From JALGVA01 sp964617715 (lineage in GTDB: Bacteria; Armatimonadota; Zipacnadia; Zipacnadales; UBA5352): a DNA stretch of 64,000 nt. The position numbers were made by a program, and so were the translations under genes. Below the pieces are notes generated by a model, which saw only the letters and a program-made list of their open reading frames with translations, searched no databases and was not told the origin of the DNA. Numbering within the stretch: the stretch's first letter is position 1; every line of letters begins with the position of its first letter. Below, piece by piece: positions 46,070-54,300 of the stretch. Location of the stretch: contig CAZTZN010000004.1 of assembly GCA_964617715.1 (NCBI GenBank), positions 1-64,000 of the forward strand, written 5' to 3'.

Positions 46070-46496
46070 CTTCGAGCACCAGCGCCTCATTCGGGCAGTT
46101 GGCGACGCAGGCGGGCAGCTCCTCGCCCAGGCACAGGTCGCACTTGGACGCGATCTGCTCGCCGCCGCGCTTGATCGCGCCGACCGGGCAGACCATGATG
46201 CACATCCAGCAGCCCACGCAGCGATCGGTGTCGCACAGCACCGCGCCGGTCTCCGGGTCACGATGCATGGCCCCGGTCATGCACGCCTCGATGCATGGCG
46301 CATCCGCGCAGTGTCGGCACTGCAGCGCGAACGCGTGGTAGCCGAGCTGCTCCACCCGCAGCCGCGGCTCGATCAGGTCGCGCTCCTCGCGGAAGGCCTT
46401 GATGATCTTCTTCGAGCGCGAGTGCTGCACCAGGCAGTGCACCTCGCACAGCCGGCAGCCGATGCAGTACTCCTCGTTGATGCGGATGCGCTTCAT
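46059..46496 (-). CDS. Four-cluster 4Fe-4S ferredoxin
   Basis: 145 residues from the ATG at 46496 (a GTG lies one codon upstream). Four cysteine groups are present: CIGCRLCEVHC at residues 11-21, CRHCADAPCIEAC, CVGCWMCIMVCP and CDLCLGEELPACVANCP, i.e. four 4Fe-4S clusters in the DMSO-reductase-chain B/HycB style. It lies between the synthase subunit gene (3 bp upstream) and the FAD oxidoreductase gene, so it is the likely electron relay between them. The GGGGAG before it overlaps the end of the preceding gene, indicating tight coupling. Confidence 0.93.
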   Translation of the reverse strand: MKRIRINEEYCIGCRLCEVHCLVQHSRSKKIIKAFREERDLIEPRLRVEQLGYHAFALQCRHCADAPCIEACMTGAMHRDPETGAVLCDTDRCVGCWMCIMVCPVGAIKRGGEQIASKCDLCLGEELPACVANCPNEALVLEDDE

Positions 46497-46499
46497 CAC

Positions 46500-48008
46500 T
46501 CACTCCCCCGCGGCGGCGATGCCCAGGATGTCCAGCTCGCGATCGGTCAGGCCGACGCCACGCAGGTGATCGCGGTTGCCGCGCAGGCTCTCGATGGCAT
46601 TGATGCCCATCCCGCCCATGATCTCCTTGATCTCGTGCCCCCAGCTTCGCAGCAGGTTGACCAGCCGGCGCGTGGCGATGTTGGGGTTCAGCCGCCGGGT
46701 GAGGTAGGGGTCCTGGGTGGCGATGCCCCAGTTGCATTTGCCCGTGTAGCACTTCTGGCACAGGTGGCAGCCCATCGCCACCAGCGCCGCCGTGCCGATG
46801 TAGACCGCGTCCGCGCCCAGTGCCACCGCCTTGACCACGTCGGCGGCGCAGCGGAAGCTGCCGGCTACCACCAGCGAGGCCTCCTGCCGGATGCCCTCCT
46901 CGCGCAGCCGGCTGTCCACGGCCGCGAGCGCGAACTCGATGGGGATGCCGACATTGTCGCGGATCATGGTGGGCGCCGCGCCGGTGCCGCCGCGGTAGCC
47001 GTCGATGGCCACGATGTCGGCGCCCGCGCGCACGCAGCCCGAGGCGATGGCCGCCACATTGTGCACCGCCGCGATCTTCACCGAGATCGGCTTGCGGTAG
47101 CGCGTGGCCTCCTTGATCGCGAAGATGAGCTGGCGCAGGTCCTCAATCGAGTAGATGTCGTGGTGCGGCGCGGGGGAGAGCGCGTCGGTGCCCTCGGGGA
47201 TCATGCGCGTGGCCGAGATGGCCGCATCCACCTTCTCGCCCGGAAGGTGCCCGCCGATGCCCGGCTTGGCGCCCTGGCCGATCTTTATCTCGACCGCCGC
47301 CGCTGAGTCGAGGTACGCCACATCCACGCCGAAGCGTCCCGAGGCCACCTGCACGATCATGTTGTCGGCGAACTCGCGCAGGCTCTCGTGCAGGCCCCCC
47401 TCCCCGGTGTTGGCGTAGGTGCCGACCTCGCGCGCCGCCCGTGCCAGCGCCTCCGAGGCGTGATAGCTGATCGAGCCGTAGCTCATTGCCGAGAACATCA
47501 CCGGTATCTGCAGTTCAAGCTGGGGCGGGATCTGCGCCTGCAGGTCCGGCTGGGCGCCGGCGAAGTCGAGCCGCCCGGGTTTGCGTCCCAGCCGGGTGAG
47601 CAGCTCCATGGGCTCGCGCAGCGGGTCGATCGAGGGGTTGGTCACCTGACTGGCGTTGAGCAACATGCGATCCCAGTAGACCGGCAGCGGCCGGTCGTTG
47701 CCCATGCCGGTGAGCAGCACGCCGCCATCCTCGGCCTGCCGATAGAGGTTGCGGATGATCTCCGGCGTCCAGTTGGCGTTGGCGCGGAACTCAAGCTGGG
47801 CCGCGCGGATCGAGATGGCCTGCGTCGGGCACAGCGAGGCGCAACGGTGGCAGCCCACGCAGCGAGTCGCGTCGCTGAACACCTGCTGCAGGTCGGCGTC
47901 GAACTCGTGCACATCGTTGGCGCACTGGCGCACGCACACCTCGCACTCGATGCAGCGCTCGGGATCGCGCTCGATCAGGAAGTCAGGTTGGACGAGCCAC
48001 TTGCGCAC
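46500..48008 (-). CDS. Glutamate synthase, ferredoxin-like/FMN-binding subunit (GltB2, archaeal type)
   Basis: 502 residues starting at GTG with GGGAGAG upstream. The N-terminus holds two 4Fe-4S motifs (C19/C22/C25/C29 and C50/C53/C56/C60). The rest is the (beta/alpha)8 FMN synthase domain: 'GTYANTGEGGLHESLREFADN' (the GGxxGEG-type region), 'IKIGQGAKPGIGGHLPGEKVD', 'PAPHHDIYSIEDLRQL', and the 3Fe-4S cysteines in 'CHLCQKCYTGKCNWGI' near residue 412. It makes glutamate from 2-oxoglutarate plus ammonia that is channelled from the GATase subunit. The separate N-terminal ferredoxin domain is a mark of archaeal-type GOGAT. Confidence 0.95.
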   Translation of the reverse strand: MRKWLVQPDFLIERDPERCIECEVCVRQCANDVHEFDADLQQVFSDATRCVGCHRCASLCPTQAISIRAAQLEFRANANWTPEIIRNLYRQAEDGGVLLTGMGNDRPLPVYWDRMLLNASQVTNPSIDPLREPMELLTRLGRKPGRLDFAGAQPDLQAQIPPQLELQIPVMFSAMSYGSISYHASEALARAAREVGTYANTGEGGLHESLREFADNMIVQVASGRFGVDVAYLDSAAAVEIKIGQGAKPGIGGHLPGEKVDAAISATRMIPEGTDALSPAPHHDIYSIEDLRQLIFAIKEATRYRKPISVKIAAVHNVAAIASGCVRAGADIVAIDGYRGGTGAAPTMIRDNVGIPIEFALAAVDSRLREEGIRQEASLVVAGSFRCAADVVKAVALGADAVYIGTAALVAMGCHLCQKCYTGKCNWGIATQDPYLTRRLNPNIATRRLVNLLRSWGHEIKEIMGGMGINAIESLRGNRDHLRGVGLTDRELDILGIAAAGE

Positions 48009-48045
48009 TGCGGGTCTCTCCCGGGAAGCTGGGTTGGTGTCTCGC

Positions 48046-49149
48046 TCAGCCGGCCGCGACCTCGGCCCGGAGTCGTCCGACCACCGGCTCGCCCCCTTCG
48101 GGGCGCCAGACCAGCTCGGGGTCGGGGCACACCACTCGAATCGCCGCCTCCTCCGAGGCGAGGTAGAGCACGTCGCCGGCCCGCGCCGCGACCTGCGGGC
48201 GCAGCTTGATGCGGTCGGAGAAGCCGATCATGCGCCCCGTCGAACCCACCACGATCGCGAAGGGGCCGTTGAGCAACGCGCCGCCGTAGACCGTGCGGAT
48301 GGCCTGCGCCTGCGCCTGTCGCTCCGGCGGCATGCGCTCGATCTCCTCCCAGAACGGCGGCGCCATGGCCGTGAAGGCCGCCTCGGGCGGCAGCCCATGC
48401 TTGCGCATAAGCAGGTCGAACAGGTAAGCGATGACCTCGGTATCGGTCTGCAGCGTGCAGTCGTAGCCGAAGTTCTTGAGATAGCGCTTGTTGATCCCGT
48501 AGGACGAGATCTCGCCGTTGTGTACGATGGCCCAGTCGAGCAGTGCGAACGGGTGCGCTCCGCCCCACCAGCCGGTGGTGTTGGTGGGGAAGCGGCCGTG
48601 GGCGATCCAGGTGTAGGCATCGTATTCGTCGAGGCGGAAGAACTCGCCGATGTCCTCGGGATAGCCCACGCCCTTGAATACGCCCATGTTGCGGCCACTG
48701 GAGAACACGAAGGCGTCCTCGACCGCCGCGTTGATGTGCATGTGCAGCGCGACGATGAGGTCGTCCTCGTCGAGGTGCCGCGCGGCGGCCAGGTCGTCGG
48801 GGTGGATGTTCACGAAGTAGCGGTGCAGGATCGGCTCGCCGCCGACGGCCGCCACCGGGCGCGTGGGGATGGGCTCAGCGTGATGGACCAGGCAGCGCTG
48901 CTCCAGCAGCGCCTCGGTCGCCGCCCGGGCCGCCGGCGTCTCGAACATCAGGTGCAGAGCGTAGCTGTCGGCGCGTTCGGGGTAGATGCCGTAGGCCGCG
49001 AAGCCTCCGCCCAGGCCGTTGGAGCGCTCGTGCATGTTGGCGACGGCGCGGATGATGGTGTCGCCTGAGAAGCGTCGGCCGCTCTCATCCATGATGCCTA
49101 CGATGGCGCACGCGCCGATGTCTTTGAAGGGCAGACTCCTGGATCCCAT
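48046..49149 (-). CDS. Glutamate synthase glutaminase (GATase type II) subunit (GltB1)
   Basis: 367 residues. A class II glutamine amidotransferase with the catalytic Cys at position 14 ('ACAIVGIMDESG'), so a short propeptide is presumably removed. Other family features are 'GFAAYGIYPE', 'GRFPTNTTGWWGGAHPFALLDWAIVHNGEISSYG' (the Ntn hydrolase loop that binds glutamine) and 'DTEVIAYLFDLL'. It hydrolyses glutamine to supply ammonia to the synthase subunit encoded 37 bp downstream. Encoded separately from the synthase, as in archaea. A pair of stem-loops lies in the 235 bp between it and glnA. Confidence 0.92.
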   Translation of the reverse strand: MGSRSLPFKDIGACAIVGIMDESGRRFSGDTIIRAVANMHERSNGLGGGFAAYGIYPERADSYALHLMFETPAARAATEALLEQRCLVHHAEPIPTRPVAAVGGEPILHRYFVNIHPDDLAAARHLDEDDLIVALHMHINAAVEDAFVFSSGRNMGVFKGVGYPEDIGEFFRLDEYDAYTWIAHGRFPTNTTGWWGGAHPFALLDWAIVHNGEISSYGINKRYLKNFGYDCTLQTDTEVIAYLFDLLMRKHGLPPEAAFTAMAPPFWEEIERMPPERQAQAQAIRTVYGGALLNGPFAIVVGSTGRMIGFSDRIKLRPQVAARAGDVLYLASEEAAIRVVCPDPELVWRPEGGEPVVGRLRAEVAAG

Positions 49150-49201
49150 GACCGTGACTCACTTCGCACGCCTCGGGTGGTGTCGCGAACCAGCCGCAAG
49201 G

Positions 49202-49260
49202 CTCTCCGCGGTGCACATTCTCGGCGGAGAGGCAAGACGGCAGTCGGCAACCGACTGCCG
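49202..49260 (-). promoter_or_regulatory. Two adjacent stem-loops in the gltB1 leader
   Basis: Outer hairpin CTCTCCGC (49202-49209)/GCGGAGAG (49224-49231) with a 14-base loop, and next to it CGGCAGTCGG (49238-49247), loop CAA, CCGACTGCCG (49251-49260), a perfect 10-bp stem. They lie between glnA and gltB1 on the minus strand. There is no T run after either, so these may be an attenuator, an RNA-processing site or an mRNA stability element rather than a terminator. Confidence 0.45.
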
Positions 49261-49384
49261 ACCCTCATGGGCGCAGCCTACACTACCGGCGCGGCAGTTG
49301 TCAAGATCGCCCGGCACTCGGGGGTACGCGCAGCCGGGCGCAGCGGCGCTGCGCCCGGGGCTCGGCGGCTCGCAAGTTCTTCGC

Positions 49385-50818
49385 CTACAGATCGTAGTAG
49401 AGCACGTACTCGTGTGGATGAGGCCGCAGGTTGACCTGTGCGACCTCGTCGCGCTTGAGCGCTATCCACTCCTCGATGAGGTCGGCCGAGAACACGCCCC
49501 CCTCGAGCAGGAAGTCATGGTCGGCCTCGAGTGCGTCGAGCGCATCCGCCAGCGAAGTGGGGAGCTGGGTGATACGCGCCCGCTGCTCGGGGGCCATCTG
49601 TGTGATGTCCTCGTCGAAGGGCCCGAAGCCGTGTTCGGCGGGGTTAATGGCGCGTTTGACGCCGTCGAGGCCTGCCATGGTCATTGCCGCGAGGCTCAGG
49701 TAGGGGTTGCAGGTAGCGTCGGGCGGGCGGAACTCGATGCGATTCTCACGCTCGTTGACCGCGTAGGCGGGGACACGGATGGCGGCGGTGCGGTTGGACA
49801 GGCCGAAGAACGCGCTGATGGGCGCTTCGTATCCCGGCACCAGCCGGCGGTAGGAGTTGGTGCTCGGACTGGTGAGCGCCAGCAGCGCCGCGGCGTGCGT
49901 GAGCAATCCGCCGATCCAGTGCAGCGCCATCTCGCTCAGGTTCGCGTAGGCGCCGTCGGGGTCCCAGAACAGCGACCTGCCGTCATCGGTCACGTACTGA
50001 TGCACGTGCATGCCGTTGCCGGCCTCGCCGAACATGGGCTTGGGCATGAAGGTCGCCGACATGCCCGCACGGTCGGCGATGTTGCTGATAAGATACTTCA
50101 TCTCCATGACCGCATCGGCCATCTTCAGCAGCGGCCCGAAGCCCACCTCGACCTCCACCTGCCCCGGCGCCCCGACCTCGTGGTGATGGTAGTGCACCGG
50201 CACGCCCGCGGCCTCGATGGCCAGGAGCATCTCGGTGCGCAGGTCGTTCAACCGGTCACGCGGGGGCGCCGCGTGGTAGCCCCCGTGCGTGTCAATGGTG
50301 TGGCCCAGGCGCGGCTCGCCCTCTGCGGGCGTGTGCCATGAAGCCTCTGTCGAGTCCACCTCGAAACCCGCGGCGCTGATCTCCGACCGATATGCCGCGC
50401 TTGAGAATACGTAGAACTCCATCTCGGGCGAGAACACCGGGTAGCCGGAGGTAACGACCTCCGAGAAGTACTTCTCGGCTCGCCGCGCGACCCCCCGTGG
50501 ATCGCGCACGTAGGCCTGCCCGTCGGTCGGCTCGACGATATCGCAGATGAAGCTGAGGGTCGTCGCCCGACAGAAGGGATCGAGCATCCCGGTGCTCAGG
50601 TCGGGAACGACCCGCATGTCCCCGGCCTCGACGCTCTTGTAGCCGACATAGCTGGAAGTGTCCACCCCGCTGCCACGTAGCAACGCTTCCTCGGTGAGGT
50701 GGCTGGCCGGAAGCGTCACGTGACGGCGTCGCCCCAGCAGATCAACGGTCTTCAGGTCCACCATCTGGACCGCTTCAGAGACCACGAATTCGAGTGCTTC
50801 ACTGGCGTCTGCGAACAT
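49385..50818 (-). CDS. glnA: Glutamine synthetase type I
   Basis: 477 residues from the ATG at 50818 (GGGAGAGG before it; the longer frame to 50863 is less likely). It condenses glutamate and ammonia using ATP. GSI features: 'LSTGMLDPFCRATTLSFICDI', 'PEMEFYVF', 'HHHEVGAPGQVEVEVGF', 'MPKPMFGEAGNGMHVHQ' and 'NSYRRLVPGYEAP'. The adenylylation loop is absent: NLYDLPPEE of enterobacterial enzymes is replaced around residues 404-412 by DITQMAPEQ, with Thr406 at the tyrosine position. It heads the operon with glutamate synthase. A TTGAAT-N18-TATCAT promoter lies 44-73 bp upstream of the start. Confidence 0.95.
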   Translation of the reverse strand: MFADASEALEFVVSEAVQMVDLKTVDLLGRRRHVTLPASHLTEEALLRGSGVDTSSYVGYKSVEAGDMRVVPDLSTGMLDPFCRATTLSFICDIVEPTDGQAYVRDPRGVARRAEKYFSEVVTSGYPVFSPEMEFYVFSSAAYRSEISAAGFEVDSTEASWHTPAEGEPRLGHTIDTHGGYHAAPPRDRLNDLRTEMLLAIEAAGVPVHYHHHEVGAPGQVEVEVGFGPLLKMADAVMEMKYLISNIADRAGMSATFMPKPMFGEAGNGMHVHQYVTDDGRSLFWDPDGAYANLSEMALHWIGGLLTHAAALLALTSPSTNSYRRLVPGYEAPISAFFGLSNRTAAIRVPAYAVNERENRIEFRPPDATCNPYLSLAAMTMAGLDGVKRAINPAEHGFGPFDEDITQMAPEQRARITQLPTSLADALDALEADHDFLLEGGVFSADLIEEWIALKRDEVAQVNLRPHPHEYVLYYDL

Positions 50819-50861
50819 GATCGCGCCCTCTCCCTGATGCGCCGGTTGATTTGTGCACGAC

Positions 50862-50891
50862 ATGATAGCGCGATTCGGCGTCCGGATTCAA
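50862..50891 (-). promoter_or_regulatory. glnA sigma-70-type promoter
   Basis: On the minus strand TTGAAT (50886-50891), an 18-bp spacer and TATCAT (50862-50867), then the predicted start point near 50855. Matches are 4/6 and 5/6 to consensus. Confidence 0.55.
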
Positions 50892-51063
50892 CTGTCGGCA
50901 TAATGTTCACCGCACTCCTGCGGGCACCCGGGCCGTATCCGCAGGTTTGCTCAGACGGCCTGCGCGATTGCCGATGATGTACTGGAGATGCCTGGCAAGC
51001 ACAGGATGCGCGCCCCCCGGAAACCGCGGGGGAGTGGGGAGTGAGTGAACCCAACGAGCGCCG

Positions 51064-51303
51064 GTGGCGGAGGACAGCACGGCGTCACGTATTGCAGTCG
51101 CGCGACTGCCCGAACGCAGCGGCCGCCTGGTCACGGTCGCCGAGGACGGCTTGCGGCCGATGGCGCTGGCCACGCCGGAGGTGGACGTGGCGCTGATCGA
51201 CCGGCTGATGCCCGGCACCGACGACTACGTCGCCGGGCCCGTCGTGGACCACCGCGGGCTGGTCGAGCGCGTCGCCTCCCTGCTCGTGCGAAGGGTCGCG
51301 TGA
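51064..51303 (+). CDS. Small hypothetical protein
   Basis: 79 codons from a GTG. The peptide ends 'VDHRGLVERVASLLVRRVA' and has a plausible amphipathic composition, but I recognise no family and no good ribosome site. It lies between a C-rich hairpin and the big LamG protein. Spurious coding is at least as likely as a real gene. Confidence 0.2.
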   Translation: MAEDSTASRIAVARLPERSGRLVTVAEDGLRPMALATPEVDVALIDRLMPGTDDYVAGPVVDHRGLVERVASLLVRRVA

Positions 51304-51391
51304 GGGCGCAGGCCAACTCGGCGGTAGCGGCGAATACATCGGCCACGAGGTGCGCCCCATCTCCGGCATCCGCCGCCGAGGAGGCAGCACG

Positions 51392-54300
51392 ATGAACGTC
51401 AGCGTCCCTCTGATCCTGTGCGCACTGCTGCTGTGCGCCCCGCTCGTCGGCGCTCAGACGCGCGAGTGGTGGAATCCCGGCTGGAGTTACCGGACCACCG
51501 TTGCGCGGCCGACGCCCTTCCGCGATGACGCGCCGCGCGCGGTCGCGGCGGCCATCGACTTCCCGCTGCTGCTGCAGCGCGCCGGTGTCGCCGGGGAGTT
51601 CGACCCGGCCTCAGTGCGCGTGGTCGATCCGGCCACGGGGACCCAGGTGCCCTGCGCGCTGCGCACTGAGTGGGACCCGTGCAGCCATCGCGAGGTGGAC
51701 TACCTGGCGTGGTGGGCGCGTCCGCGCGCGGGCGAGATCGGCAAGTTTGATGTATACTTCGACACCGCCGACCGCGCCGTCGCGCCCGCCGAGTACCGCG
51801 CCGACGAGCTGCCGCCTGAGGAGCTGCTCGCCAACCCCGGCTTCGAGGACGAGGAGGGCGGCCTGCCCGCGGGTTGGTCGATCTCCGTCCCTGAGCTGGC
51901 CTCGTTGGGCCGTTGCGCGCACACCGTAGGTGAGCGCTCTCTGCGCCTGCACGTGGATGCGCGGACCGACGAGGGACTTCCCCGCGAGGTCGCCATCTCG
52001 CAGCGGGTCGATGTACGCGAGTTCGCCGGTCAGGAGGTGCGCTTTGCCTGCTCGCTGTGGCCTGAGCGCGGCAAGTTCGGGACGCCCATGACCGTCGAGC
52101 TGGTGCAGCTTCGCGCCGACGGCTCGCGTATCCCTGAGTTCGCGATCCAACCGCGCTGGCTGACCGTCGAGATGGCCGAGGGGCAGCTCGTCGAGTTCGC
52201 CGAGCACGGACGCATCAACCCCGAGGCCGCCACCATCGAGGTCATCATACGCCTGCGCCTCTACGCCCGGGCGGCGTTCGATGGCACCGCGCCCACCGAT
52301 GACGAGCGCGAGTACACCGTCTGGCTCGACCGTGTGAGCCTGCGCCCGGGCGAGCGCTGGCCGTGGCCGGAGGCGGCGCACGAGTGCTTCGCTGAGGGTG
52401 CTCTGACCGACGCTCCCGTCAACCGGGCCATCGACTTCACCGGCGATCGTATGCTGATGTTCACCGGCGCTTCCGAGGGCACTCTGACCGGCGGGCGCTA
52501 CAACCCGAACCTGCGCTCCGTCCACTGGGGCCCCACCGCCGGAACGCTGGAGATGTGGGTAAGGCCCCACTGGTCCTCGGGCGATGACGGGGTGCACACG
52601 CTCTTCTACGCGAAGGCGTACATGCACCGGCTGCAGTCGCGGCTGCGTGTACTTGGCGGCGACAATGCCGCGCTGGAGTTCACCATCTCCGATGCCGCCC
52701 GGCAGAACCACACGGTCCGCGGGCCGGTGACGCTGGAGGCGGAACGCTGGCACCACGTGGCCGTCACCTGGGATCTGCCGCGCGCGCACCTGCAGCTCTT
52801 CCTCGATGGCGCGCTCATCGCCACCGAGGGACCGGGCGCCGATCCCTGGCCGTGTACCGACGACCCCAACGACCCCGACATCGAACTCGGCCAGGGCACC
52901 AGCCCGGACGATCGGCGCTCTATCCCCATGCAGGCCACCATCGGGGCGGGGGCGTCCGGCTCGTACACCGCCGACGCGGTGATCGACGAGGTGCGCATCT
53001 CCGACGTGGTGCGCTACACCGGCGCCTTCGAGCCGCCGGTGACCGAATTCGCCGTCGATGACGCCACCCGCGCGCTCTTCCACTTCGACCACGAGAAGCA
53101 CGGCACGCACGCCGGCGACGACCGCTTCGTCGAGGGGTTCTTCGTATGCGAGGAGCAGCCGCGGGAGGAAGCGGTCCCGTTCGCCGTCAACCGGGGCGGC
53201 GGGGTGCAGGAGCGTATGCTCGTCGTCGCGCCCCACGCCTCCGAGCAGTTGTGGGAGCGCAACCGGGTGCACACCAGGCTTCCGGTCGTGCGCCCCGAGC
53301 GCGAGCTGCCCGATCCGCGCTTCGTCGAGCTGCGCCGGCGCTCGATCATGCGCACCGTCACCGGAGACGCCGAGCCGCTGTCGGTTGAAGTCGGCGGCGA
53401 TTTTGTCCCGCTGATGCTCTCGTCGAGCTTCCGCCGCGCTGATGAGGCGGGCGAGGCGACCACCTTGATCCCGCGCTGGCGAGCGGGCGACGCGGTAGTG
53501 CCCTTCAGCTTCGAGGACCTGCAGGCCACGCTCGCGCCCGGCGCCGAGACCGACGCTGCGCGCGCGCTGGAGATCTTCCGCTACGCGCTGGAGACCACCA
53601 ACTACTACGATGCGCGCTACTGCGAGAGCGTCGGAGCCACGCAGCGCAACCGGGTGTCATACACACTGATCCGCGCGCTCAACATCTACCCCTTCGACCA
53701 GTGCGGGCCGCTCAATCACATGCTGCGCTACCTGCTCATCGCCGGCGGTATCTCCAGCAACAACGCGCCCGGCACCCACCATCAGTTCGAGCAGGCTCAC
53801 TTCGACGGCAGCCTGCGTCTGCTTGACCTCTCACCACGCCAGTACTGGCTCGACCGCGACAATCAGACCGTCATCAGCCTGCGCCGCATGACCGAGGACC
53901 CGTGGCTGAAGATCCGTCAGGGCGGCGACATCAACGCCTGGATGCCCGGCATCCGCAGCTCCGCCACCTTCGGGAGCGTGGCCAAGCATCATCGCATCGA
54001 CGTCCCCCTCCGTCCCGGCGAACGCATCAGCTTTGGCTGGCACAACGAGGGCCGCTGGATGGAGCTGGGCGCCGAACGCAGGCCGGTCCATCCTGCGCGC
54101 ATCCCACCCTTCTACGGCAACGGCGCGCTCATCTGGGAGCCCACCGACACCGCCGGTGAGGCCGCGACGCTCGACAACCTCGCGCTCGACGATGGCGTCC
54201 TGCGCCCGATCGACGCGCAGGCTCCGGCGACGCTCATCTACCGCGTACGCCTGCCCTATGTCATCTCGGCGGCACGGTTGCTCGGGCAGCTATCCGGTGC

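Larger units (their letters stand above)
50819..51391. other. 573-bp divergent intergenic region
   Basis: Separates glnA (minus) from the LamG/transglutaminase-like gene (plus). It holds the glnA promoter (50862-50891), a CCCCC-rich hairpin at 51013-51032 and a possible small gene at 51064-51303. Nothing else is recognised. Confidence 0.5.

Noticed and set aside
44777..46261. Start of the FAD reductase at 46261
   Set aside because: The extra residues are the antisense-like, Arg/Ser/Ala-rich reading of the ferredoxin gene; FAD motif and short overlap support 46069.
49211..50858. GTGCAC hexamer shared by the glnA start region (50853-50858) and the gltB1 leader (49211-49216) as a common operator
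   Set aside because: The hexamer is frequent in this GC-rich sequence, including inside coding regions, and the flanking bases are not similar.
38839..50960. Archaeal NrpR operator GGAA-N6-TTCC before glnA, gltB1 or nrpR
   Set aside because: Read by eye on both strands of the three upstream regions; no match, so the archaeal site is not claimed.
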